Assembly (NCBI GenBank): GCA_023433505.1
Contig: JAEZCO010000043.1
Location: forward strand, 58,353 to 122,352
Reading direction: 5' to 3'
DNA: 64,000 bases
DNA from: Bacillota bacterium
GTDB taxonomy: Bacteria; Bacillota; Clostridia; Acetivibrionales; DTU013
Shown here piece after piece: positions 7,962-15,270 of this stretch; the stretch's first letter is position 1; each line of letters opens with the position of its first letter. The position numbers and the translations under genes are program-made. The notes beneath the pieces are model-generated. The model saw only the letters and a program-made list of their open reading frames with translations. It was not told the DNA's origin and did not search any database.

Positions 7962-8555
7962 ATGTCACCGCGGATTTTTACGCTCCAGGAGCGGGAAGAG
8001 GCCAAAATTCAGATGTTGGAGGCGGGGTTTTCTCTTATCAAAGAGCATGGAATGACACATGCTTCCGTTGATAAGGTTACAAAGGCTGTCGGGCTTGGGA
8101 AGAGCACCTTCTATAATTTCTTCCCTTCCAAAGAGATGTTTGTCTACGAAATTGTAAAGTATCAGCGTGACCGGGCAAAGCAGCTTTTTGTGGACACATT
8201 GGGCGGACGGGAAAAGATGACCGTTCCGGAAGCAAAGGGTTTCCTGAAGAAAATCATTTTCAGCCAGGACAGTATTTACCATTATCTGACGGCAGAGGAT
8301 CAGAATAAGCTCAAAACCGCCCTGCCACAGGAATACCGTATCAATCCCGAGGTGGAGGCGACGGTAATGGACAGCCTGTTCCAGCATATGGAGGGAGTTC
8401 GAGAGGACCTTGACTATAAGGTAGCGGCAAATCTGATTAAGATCATGGCGCTGGCCGTGTTCAACCAGGATTCCCTGTATACGGACGCCCTGGAGGGTAC
8501 GCTCAATAAAATCTATGAGTTGTTGTTTTCCTGTATTTTTAAAGAAAGCGGATGA
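7962..8555 (+). CDS. TetR/AcrR family transcriptional regulator
   Basis: A 197-residue repressor. The N-terminal helix-turn-helix spans about residues 14-58 (MLEAGFSLIKEHGMTHASVD, then KAVGLGKSTFYNFFPSKEMF); the all-helical C-terminus is the ligand and dimer domain and is not assignable. The gene follows a palindrome that probably is its own operator and precedes an ABC exporter pair, separated from it by a weak terminator and a second, different palindrome. It most likely represses itself and perhaps the exporter in response to the exported compound. Start ATG has a GGGAGG site. Confidence 0.92.
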   Translation: MSPRIFTLQEREEAKIQMLEAGFSLIKEHGMTHASVDKVTKAVGLGKSTFYNFFPSKEMFVYEIVKYQRDRAKQLFVDTLGGREKMTVPEAKGFLKKIIFSQDSIYHYLTAEDQNKLKTALPQEYRINPEVEATVMDSLFQHMEGVREDLDYKVAANLIKIMALAVFNQDSLYTDALEGTLNKIYELLFSCIFKESG

Positions 8556-8570
8556 AGAGCGCTTTTTTTT
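8545..8570 (+). terminator. Weak terminator overlapping TetR stop
   Basis: A short stem AAAGCG / CGCTTT overlapping the TetR stop codon is followed by a run of eight T (8563-8570). It lies directly before the palindrome at 8575, so the exporter operon probably has its own start. Confidence 0.5.
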
Positions 8571-8574
8571 ATCG

Positions 8575-8602
8575 CATAAAGTTAGATAATTCTAACTTTA
8601 TG
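8575..8602. promoter_or_regulatory. Palindrome with AAGTTAG-N6-CTAACTT core, candidate operator
   Basis: Perfect arms CATAAAGTTAGA and TCTAACTTTATG are separated by 4 nt, 36 bp before the exporter start. The core and its spacing equal those of the palindrome at 4585-4620. It differs from the TetR-proximal palindrome at 7897, so either the TetR protein has two site types or another regulator acts here. Confidence 0.55.
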
Positions 8603-8637
8603 ACGGTCACCCTTCTATTTCAGAGAGGAGTAAATTT

Positions 8638-10449
8638 ATGAAGAAAAAAAGCATTGTGTCTAAAGAAAAAACGGGAATTGCACGGCTGTTTGAACTGGCT
8701 GGTCCCAAAAAGAAAAAGCTCCTTTTTGCCTGCCTGCTGTCTGTGCTCTCATCGGCCGCGCGTATGATCCCCTTTTTCACCATTTATAGTGTGATCCGGG
8801 AACTGCTGGCGAACTATGCCGTGCCCGCCGGCATGGATGTGCAAAGACTTTTTACACTGGCTGCGTACACCTTTGCCGCGGCGCTTGTGTACGGGGTCAG
8901 TGCGTTTTGTTCCTCGGCGCTCGCGCATAGCTCCGCCTACGACATTATCTACGAGCTGCGGGTTCAGATCATGAACAAACTGGGACGCATCCCTTCCGGC
9001 TTTTTCACCGGAACGACACAGGGGGCGATCAAGAAGACCATCTCCGATGACGCGGAGCAGATCGAGGTGTTCATTGCCCACCATATCACAGACATTGCGG
9101 CCGCCATTGCCACGCCGGTTTTTACGCTTATATACCTGTTTGTCATGGACTGGCGGCTGGCGCTGGTAACGCTGGTCCCCATTTTTGTTTCACTGTTTCT
9201 TCTGGGAGGCGGCCTGAAAAACCCGAAAGGCGCTCAGACGCAAAAGGATATGCACGACGCAAAAGAAAAAATGGAAGGCACCCTCGTGGAATATATCCAT
9301 GGCATGCCCGTCATCAAGATATTCAACCGCACGCTGAGCGCTTTTGAGCAATTTGAACGGAACGTGTCCGCCTATGTGGGAAGTATAGAGAATACAACTT
9401 ACCACTTTGCTCCTGCCATGGGCGCTTATTTCGCCTTTTTCGGCGCACAGCTCCTGTTTTTGCTTCCCGCAGGCCTGCTGCTTGCTTCCGGCGCATCTTC
9501 CTATTTGGATTTTCTCCCCCTTCTGCTCCTGTTTTTCCTTGTGGGCGGAGGACTCAAAGAGCCGCTGGAAAACATGATGCAGATGGTTCTCCACAGCAAG
9601 CGGATTTCCGAAGGCGTCGCGCGTATCGACAGGATCTTGCACCAACCCGAATTGGAGACCGCCGGCAACAGGGAACCCGACGCTTATGACATCACCTTTG
9701 AAAAGGTCTCCTTTTCTTACGGGGAGGATGGACTGCAGGCTGTCAAAAATATCAGCTTTCATCTGCCCCAGGGGAGCGTCAACGGCCTTGTCGGCCCTTC
9801 CGGAGGAGGCAAGTCCACGCTGGCGCAGCTCCTGCTGCGGTTTTATGAGCCGCAGGAAGGCAGCATCAAAATAGGAGGCGCGGATATCCGTGAAATCTCT
9901 CCGGAGCGGCTGACAAATCTTGTGTCATTTGTATTTCAGGACTCTTTTCTCTTTCACGACACCGTGGAGAACAACATACGCATGGGCGATAAGACCTCCT
10001 CGCATGAGGCAGTTGTAGAGGCAGCTAAGGGGGCAGGCATACATGATGTAATCATGGCGCTGCCTCAGGGCTACGACACGGTGATTGGAGAAAAGGCCGT
10101 ATATTTATCCGGCGGGGAAAGACAGCGCATCGCCATTGCCCGGGTGTTTCTCAAGAACACACCCATTGTTGTCCTGGATGAAGCGACGGCTTATGCCGAT
10201 GCCGAAAACGAGGCCAAAATCCAGCAGGCGTTTGCTGCGCTGGCGAAAGGCAAAACGGTTTTGATCATTGCCCACCGTCTTAAGTCGGTTGAAAACGCAG
10301 ACCGCATACTGGTGCTGCACAACGGTAAGCTGCAGGGCGAAGGTACCCACCGGGAACTGCAGCGCGATTGCGCCCTGTACCGGAGTATGGTGGAGGCGAA
10401 CGAACGGAGAAACCGCTGGACCATTCGGAAGGAGGCGTCTTTGGTATGA
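8638..10449 (+). CDS. ABC exporter, fused permease/ATPase, first subunit
   Basis: A 603-residue half-transporter: transmembrane domain at about residues 25-310 (six segments) and ATPase at about 345-590. Walker A is GPSGGGKST, signature LSGGERQRIAIARVFL, Walker B IVVLDEATAYADAENE and switch IAHRLKSVE. The ATAYADAENE form after Walker B is common in the IrtA/YbtP-like branch that moves iron-siderophores, but this is only suggestive. It overlaps the next half-transporter by the sequence ATGA, so the two are coupled and probably form a heterodimer. AGAGAGGAG precedes the ATG. Confidence 0.92.
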   Translation: MKKKSIVSKEKTGIARLFELAGPKKKKLLFACLLSVLSSAARMIPFFTIYSVIRELLANYAVPAGMDVQRLFTLAAYTFAAALVYGVSAFCSSALAHSSAYDIIYELRVQIMNKLGRIPSGFFTGTTQGAIKKTISDDAEQIEVFIAHHITDIAAAIATPVFTLIYLFVMDWRLALVTLVPIFVSLFLLGGGLKNPKGAQTQKDMHDAKEKMEGTLVEYIHGMPVIKIFNRTLSAFEQFERNVSAYVGSIENTTYHFAPAMGAYFAFFGAQLLFLLPAGLLLASGASSYLDFLPLLLLFFLVGGGLKEPLENMMQMVLHSKRISEGVARIDRILHQPELETAGNREPDAYDITFEKVSFSYGEDGLQAVKNISFHLPQGSVNGLVGPSGGGKSTLAQLLLRFYEPQEGSIKIGGADIREISPERLTNLVSFVFQDSFLFHDTVENNIRMGDKTSSHEAVVEAAKGAGIHDVIMALPQGYDTVIGEKAVYLSGGERQRIAIARVFLKNTPIVVLDEATAYADAENEAKIQQAFAALAKGKTVLIIAHRLKSVENADRILVLHNGKLQGEGTHRELQRDCALYRSMVEANERRNRWTIRKEASLV

Positions 10450-12197
10450 AAAAATTCAAAACCTGGTTCCATACAATCACTTTCGGAGAAACGAAAAAAT
10501 ATCTGCAGCTTACGCTTTGGAACTTTTTGGACAGCTTTGTCGTGACCGTTCCCTATGCGGTGATGCTGCTTGCCGTTTACCGGTTGCTGCTTCCGGTCGC
10601 GCAGCCCGGTTCGCCCCTGCCCCTCGACCGCCTCTGGGCATTGTGCGGCGTACTGCTTGCACAGACTGTCTTGTATTATTTTATTCGCAGACGGACCTAT
10701 ATCAACCTCTGCGTGGGGTTTGCACAGACAAGCAAAAACTCCCGGATCTCCATGGGCGAGCATCTTCGCACACTTTCCATGGGTTTCTTCAGTCGCCGGG
10801 ACGCAGGCGACCTGTCCACCGTATTGCTTCGGGATTATGCCGAAGTGGAGAGCCTTGCTTCCGGTCTGATCCCACAGATTTCCGTGATTCTCGTCCGGTT
10901 CACTCTCTCTTTCATCGCCTTGTCGGCTTTTGACTGGCGCATGTTGCTGGCGGTCATTGCGGTAATCCCGCTGGCGCTGCCCTTTGCCTTTATCAGCTAT
11001 CGGCGTATGGGTAGGGTCAGCCAATCGCTTCTCACCGTCCAACAAGAAGCCGCGTCCGGTATTCTGGAATACGTGGGGGGCATTCAGACGCTCAAGGCCT
11101 TCAATCAGTCGGGAGAGCATTTTGAAACGCTGAAACGGACCTTTGACGATCAGCGCAGGCACTCGGTGGGCATGGAGCTTGCGGCGGCCCCTATCGGCAT
11201 GATCGGACGTTTTGTTCTCAATTGCGGCATTGGAACGGTGATGCTTGCAGGCGCGCTACTGCTTACAGGAGGAGGACTGCCGCCCTTTTACTACATTGCA
11301 TTCCTGCTGATTTCCCTGAATATCTATGAGCCGGTCATGACGGTGTTTGGCTTTATCGCCGATTTTGCCCGCACCAATCGTTCCGCAGAGCGTATCAAGG
11401 AACTGAAAAACGAGCAGCCCTTACCAGAGCCTGAAATAAGCGGAGTTCCGGTAAGCACTGAGATTAGGTTCAGCGACGTATGCTTTTCCTATGGAGGAAA
11501 AGAGGTTTTGCACCATATCTCCCTGTGCTTCCCTGCAAGAAGCATAACGGCGCTTGTTGGCCCTTCCGGCTCGGGGAAGTCTACGATCACAAGGCTTGTG
11601 GCACGTTTCTGGGACGCCGATAGCGGGGAGATCACGCTGGGCGGCGTACCGGTCAGGCAGCTAAAAACGGACGACCTGCTTTCGCAAATCAGCATGGTTT
11701 TTCAGGATGTGTACCTGTTCCACGATACAATTGAAGCGAATATCCGCATGGGCAAGCCGGACGCCATGAAGAACGAAGTCATTGCAGCGGCGAAAACCGC
11801 GGCCTGCCATGACTTTATTTCCGCGCTGCCCCACGGGTATGATACCGTCGTCGGGGAGGGCGGCTCCACGCTTTCCGGCGGGGAAAAGCAGCGCATATCC
11901 ATTGCGAGGGCACTGCTTAAAAATGCCCCTGTCGTTTTACTGGACGAGGCCACCGCCTCGCTGGACCCGGAAAACGAGGTGTATATCCAGCAGGCGCTCA
12001 GCGCACTGGTAGCGGAAAAAACGGTCATTGTGATTGCTCACAGGCTACAATCCATCTGCAACGCGGATCAGATTCTCGTGGTTGAGAACGGAGCAATCAA
12101 CGAAGCAGGGACCCATGAGACCCTGTTGGAGAAAAACGGCTTATACGCTCGCCTTTGGAAAGAGCAAAGCAAGGCAGGCAATTGGAGTATCATCTGA
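10446..12197 (+). CDS. ABC exporter, fused permease/ATPase, second subunit
   Basis: A 583-residue half-transporter starting at the ATG of an ATGA overlap with the upstream partner; GGAAGGAGG precedes it. A longer reading frame begins at 10368, inside the partner gene, but has no ribosome binding site. The ATPase has Walker A GPSGSGKST, signature LSGGEKQRISIARALL, Walker B VVLLDEATASLDPENE. Both subunits have intact catalytic Glu, so both sites may hydrolyse ATP. It is more like the truncated exporter at the window's left end than like its own partner, suggesting duplicated exporter loci. Confidence 0.92.
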   Translation: MKKFKTWFHTITFGETKKYLQLTLWNFLDSFVVTVPYAVMLLAVYRLLLPVAQPGSPLPLDRLWALCGVLLAQTVLYYFIRRRTYINLCVGFAQTSKNSRISMGEHLRTLSMGFFSRRDAGDLSTVLLRDYAEVESLASGLIPQISVILVRFTLSFIALSAFDWRMLLAVIAVIPLALPFAFISYRRMGRVSQSLLTVQQEAASGILEYVGGIQTLKAFNQSGEHFETLKRTFDDQRRHSVGMELAAAPIGMIGRFVLNCGIGTVMLAGALLLTGGGLPPFYYIAFLLISLNIYEPVMTVFGFIADFARTNRSAERIKELKNEQPLPEPEISGVPVSTEIRFSDVCFSYGGKEVLHHISLCFPARSITALVGPSGSGKSTITRLVARFWDADSGEITLGGVPVRQLKTDDLLSQISMVFQDVYLFHDTIEANIRMGKPDAMKNEVIAAAKTAACHDFISALPHGYDTVVGEGGSTLSGGEKQRISIARALLKNAPVVLLDEATASLDPENEVYIQQALSALVAEKTVIVIAHRLQSICNADQILVVENGAINEAGTHETLLEKNGLYARLWKEQSKAGNWSII

Positions 12198-12372
12198 ATA
12201 TCGGCATTGTGTCAATTGATGGGCTTGATATGCTCCTTTAAGGGGCATAGTCCATTTATGCGTAACATCTGCCTGAATTGGTTCATATTTCTCTAATGCA
12301 GCTTCAAAAGCTTTATCCAAAAATTTCAGGAAAAGTTTTCCGAGATATTGGAAAAAATTGTACTTAAAAAGC

Positions 12373-12422
12373 TTGACAACTCAAAAAGATAGATTATAAT
12401 AATAGTAATGATTACTATTATT
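12373..12422 (+). promoter_or_regulatory. PerR gene promoter with overlapping 25-bp palindrome
   Basis: TTGACA (12373-12378) and TATAAT (12395-12400) are 16 bp apart, a consensus promoter. A perfect palindrome with arms AATAATAGTAAT and ATTACTATTATT around a central G covers 12398-12422, overlapping the -10 and the start of transcription. Its AT-rich character and odd-length centre fit a Fur/PerR box, so the downstream regulator probably represses itself and the AhpC genes here. Confidence 0.8.
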
Positions 12423-12438
12423 GAAAGGTTGTGAACCT

Positions 12439-12840
12439 ATGGACAGGCGATCCAGCGCACAAAAGCGAATGATTGGAGATGTCCTCGCACAGATGGATCA
12501 TCCGACTGCAGCTGAAGTATATGAAGAGATCCGAAAAGCCTATCCGCAGATCAGCCTTGGCACCGTATACCGTAATCTGGGACTGATGGCTGACGACGGG
12601 GAGATTTTGCGACTTTCTTTTTCGGGAGCGCCGGACCGGTTCGACCCGAATGCACATGAGCATTATCATGTGGCATGCAGCCATTGCGGCCGGATTTTTG
12701 ACACAGATCACACCCTTCCATCCGGTCTTATCGAGGAAATTGACCGTGCGGTTGAAGCATGTACAGGAGTCCGGGTGGAGAACCGTGTGATGATGTTTAG
12801 CGGGATATGTGCGGCATGCCAATCCGCCCAACGGTCTTAA
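12439..12840 (+). CDS. perR: Fur family regulator, PerR-type
   Basis: A 133-residue protein: winged helix in the first 75 residues (HPTAAEVYEEIRKAYPQISL then GTVYRNLGLM), a metal-site region DRFDPNAHEHYHVAC, and two CxxC pairs (CSHC and CAAC) for structural zinc. The D-x-N and H-rich segment and the AhpC/AhpF neighbours point to PerR, which senses peroxide through iron-catalysed histidine oxidation. The ATG at 12439 has AAAGG at good distance; an in-frame TTG at 12421 falls inside the operator and is unlikely. It opens the operon perR-ahpC-ahpF. Confidence 0.9.
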   Translation: MDRRSSAQKRMIGDVLAQMDHPTAAEVYEEIRKAYPQISLGTVYRNLGLMADDGEILRLSFSGAPDRFDPNAHEHYHVACSHCGRIFDTDHTLPSGLIEEIDRAVEACTGVRVENRVMMFSGICAACQSAQRS

Positions 12841-12914
12841 ACTGTTTCATTAAAGGAGGATCCGGCATTTTTGCCGATCACTATAAAATTATCTTAGGAT
12901 AAGGAGGAAAAAAT

Positions 12915-13478
12915 ATGTCACTTATTGGGAAAGAAGTAAACGATTTTAAGGTGAAGGCCTTTGTGGAGGGAGACTTCCGGGATGTCACCAGGGCGGACCT
13001 GCTGGGCAAATGGTCGGTTTTTGTGTTCTATCCGGCGGATTTTACCTTCGTGTGCCCCACCGAGCTGGGTGATCTGGCCGATCATTACGAGGAGTTCAAG
13101 AAAATCGGCTGCGAGGTCTATTCGGTGTCTACCGACAGCCACTTCGTGCACAAAGCATGGCACGACGCTTCCGACACCATCAAAAAGATCCGCTATCCCA
13201 TGTTGGCCGACCCCACCGCCAAGCTTGCGCAGGATTTTGAGGTCTATATCGAGGAGGAGGGCATGGCGCTTCGCGGCAGTTTCGTGATCAACCCCGAAGC
13301 AAAGATCGTGTCCTATGAAGTCAACGACAACAGTATCGGCCGTGAGGCGTCAGAGCTGCTGCGCAAGGTGCAGGCCGCACAGTTTGTCGCGGAGCATGGC
13401 GATCAGGTTTGCCCGGCGAAATGGCGTCCCGGCGCACAGACCCTTAAGCCCAGCCTCGACCTGGTCGGGAAGCTGTAG
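12915..13478 (+). CDS. ahpC: Alkyl hydroperoxide reductase C (2-Cys peroxiredoxin)
   Basis: A 187-residue typical 2-Cys peroxiredoxin of the AhpC branch. The peroxidatic Cys is C47 in FTFVCPTEL, the resolving Cys is C166 in DQVCPAKW, and the C-terminal GKL end is typical. It reduces H2O2 and organic peroxides in the cytoplasm, then is recycled by the AhpF-like reductase encoded 6 bp downstream. AAGGAGG precedes the ATG. A small hairpin and a spare AAAGGAGG lie between perR and this gene. Confidence 0.96.
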   Translation: MSLIGKEVNDFKVKAFVEGDFRDVTRADLLGKWSVFVFYPADFTFVCPTELGDLADHYEEFKKIGCEVYSVSTDSHFVHKAWHDASDTIKKIRYPMLADPTAKLAQDFEVYIEEEGMALRGSFVINPEAKIVSYEVNDNSIGREASELLRKVQAAQFVAEHGDQVCPAKWRPGAQTLKPSLDLVGKL

Positions 13479-13484
13479 GACCTT

Positions 13485-15107
13485 ATGAAAGAGTTATATG
13501 ATCTCATTATCATCGGCTCCGGCAGCGCTGGAATGACCGCAGGAATCTATGCTGGACGCTCAAAGCTCAAAACCCTTATCATCGAACGGGAACGGGCCGG
13601 CGGGCAGATCAAGATCACATCCGAGGTGGAAAATTATCCGGGCATCCTCCATATCTCGGGCGAGGAGCTCAGTCAGACCATGCGCAGACAGGCGGAAAAC
13701 TTCGGTGTGAAATTCCTGCAGGCGGTGGTCGAGTCGGTGGATTTTACACAGGACATCAAAAAAATCCGGACTGTCGACGGCGAATATGAGGCACTGGCCG
13801 TGATTGTCGCCACCGGGGCCGTTCCGCGGAAGCTGGGCTTTGTCGGCGAAGAGGACTTCAGGGGGCGCGGCATCGGATACTGTGCCACCTGTGACGGTGA
13901 ATTTTTTGCCGGCATGGATGTTTTCGTAGTCGGCGCGGGCTTCGCTGCGGCGGAAGAAGCGATTTTTCTGACGCGCTATGCCAGGAAGGTGACCGTCATC
14001 GCCCGTGAGCCGGAATTCACCTGCTCCAAAACCATTGCCGAACGGGTGCTGGCGCATCCCGGGATCGAGGTAAAATTTCACACGGAACTCCTGGAGGTGG
14101 GCGGCGATACGGTTCTCCGGTACGCGAAATTCATCGACAACCGGACCGGGCAGATCGGACGGTACGATGTGGCGCAACCGGACCAAACGTTTGGAGTATT
14201 CGTGTTTGTCGGATATATCCCACAGAGTGCCGAATACGCGCAACAGCTTCGGCTGGACGAACAGGGCTATATTCCAACCGATGAGAGCATGCGTACAAAC
14301 GTGGACGGTGTATACGCGGCGGGGGACATCCGTCCGAAGGAGCTTCGCCAACTGGTCACCGCCGTTTCGGACGGCGCCATTGCGGCGACCAACGCCGAAA
14401 AATATATCGTCCGGAAGAGGGAATCCCTCGGGATATTGCATAATGAGGAGTCCGATGCCATACAGCCGGGGATTTCCTTTTTTGACCACGCGCTCAGGGA
14501 GCAGCTTGCCCCCATCCTGGAGAGATTTGAAAACCGGATCGGGTTACTGGCTGTTTTGGACGAAAGCAGCGATTTCAATGGGGAGCTCAAGGCGTTTTTA
14601 TCCGAGTTTGCCGCGTTAACAGACAAGGTGCGGGTGGAATTTTTGCAAAAGGGCGAGGATGCGGCAAGAGAGAAGGCGATAAACGCCACTATCTTCCCGG
14701 CGCTTGCCATTCTGGGGCCAGACGGGGCCTACACCGGCATACAGTTTCACGGGATACCCGGAGGACACGAAATCAACTCCTTCATACTTGCCCTTTACAA
14801 CGCCGCAGGGCCCGGCCAATCCGTCGGTGAGGATATGCTTGAAAGGATACGTACGGTGAAGAAGAAGGTCAACCTCAAAATCGGCGTTTCCCTCTCCTGT
14901 ACACTCTGCCCCGATGTGGTGGCCGCATCGCAGCTGATGGCGCTGAAAAATCCGCTGATCGAGGCGGAAATGATCGATGTAGCGCGGTTCCCCGATTTTA
15001 AAAACCGGTATTCCATCATGAGCGTACCAGCCGTTGTGGTAAACGACCATAAGCTTTCCTTCGGCAAGAAGAGCCTGGAGGAGTTATTAAACTTGGCCGA
15101 GGGTTAA
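13485..15107 (+). CDS. AhpF-like reductase: thioredoxin reductase domain then AhpF N-terminal-type domain
   Basis: A 540-residue flavoprotein. Residues 1-310 are a thioredoxin reductase unit: FAD motif IIIGSGSAGMTAG, active Cys pair C133/C136 (YCATCDG), a second dinucleotide motif VVGAGFAAAEEA, and a closing VYAAGD. Residues about 330-540 form two thioredoxin folds of the kind found at the N-terminus of canonical AhpF; the second has the Cys pair C472/C475 in SLSCTLCPDV and cis-Pro motif SVPAVVVN. The order of the two parts is thus reversed relative to enteric AhpF. It passes NADPH or NADH electrons to AhpC. The gene follows ahpC by 6 bp with no separate promoter. Confidence 0.92.
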   Translation: MKELYDLIIIGSGSAGMTAGIYAGRSKLKTLIIERERAGGQIKITSEVENYPGILHISGEELSQTMRRQAENFGVKFLQAVVESVDFTQDIKKIRTVDGEYEALAVIVATGAVPRKLGFVGEEDFRGRGIGYCATCDGEFFAGMDVFVVGAGFAAAEEAIFLTRYARKVTVIAREPEFTCSKTIAERVLAHPGIEVKFHTELLEVGGDTVLRYAKFIDNRTGQIGRYDVAQPDQTFGVFVFVGYIPQSAEYAQQLRLDEQGYIPTDESMRTNVDGVYAAGDIRPKELRQLVTAVSDGAIAATNAEKYIVRKRESLGILHNEESDAIQPGISFFDHALREQLAPILERFENRIGLLAVLDESSDFNGELKAFLSEFAALTDKVRVEFLQKGEDAAREKAINATIFPALAILGPDGAYTGIQFHGIPGGHEINSFILALYNAAGPGQSVGEDMLERIRTVKKKVNLKIGVSLSCTLCPDVVAASQLMALKNPLIEAEMIDVARFPDFKNRYSIMSVPAVVVNDHKLSFGKKSLEELLNLAEG

Positions 15108-15119
15108 TGATAGAGAGTT

Positions 15120-15143
15120 AAGGATAAAGCAAAGGATAAAGCA
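15120..15143 (+). repeat. Two tandem copies of a 12-mer
   Basis: AAGGATAAAGCA occurs twice in direct succession, just after the reductase stop codon. Probably slippage; no function apparent. Confidence 0.6.
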
Positions 15144-15179
15144 AAGGAAGGGCTTGATCCACGCTTCAGGAGGGAATAT

Positions 15180-15254
15180 ATGGAACCCGGATGCAATACA
15201 AAAATCGAAGACCCGTGGAGCCACAGGTCTTCGATTTTTGCCGTATTTCTTTAA
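15180..15254 (+). CDS. 24-residue ORF with strong RBS running through a terminator
   Basis: AGGAGG at 15168-15173 is 6 nt before an ATG that opens 24 codons (MEPGCNTKIEDPW...), whose second half is the terminator stem at 15199-15240. The strong start site on a peptide that reads through a terminator suggests the remnant of a third gene of the peroxide operon truncated by deletion, rather than a real product. Confidence 0.25.
   Translation: MEPGCNTKIEDPWSHRSSIFAVFL
15199..15240. terminator. Bidirectional terminator between the reductase and module A
   Basis: A perfect 15-bp stem (CAAAAATCGAAGACC / GGTCTTCGATTTTTG) with an inner GTG/CAC pair has T-runs in both directions. It closes the perR operon on the plus strand and the module A operon on the minus strand. 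Confidence 0.9.
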
Positions 15255-15270
15255 ATAAAGGACCGCAGGA

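Noticed and set aside
10191..11162. 323-codon minus-strand frame across the exporter pair
   Set aside because: Antisense to two ABC exporter genes with all motifs; low-quality product composition.
12229..12249. Small hairpin TATGCTCC/GGGGCATA as terminator of the exporter pair
   Set aside because: Contains a wobble pair and has no following T-run; too weak to call.
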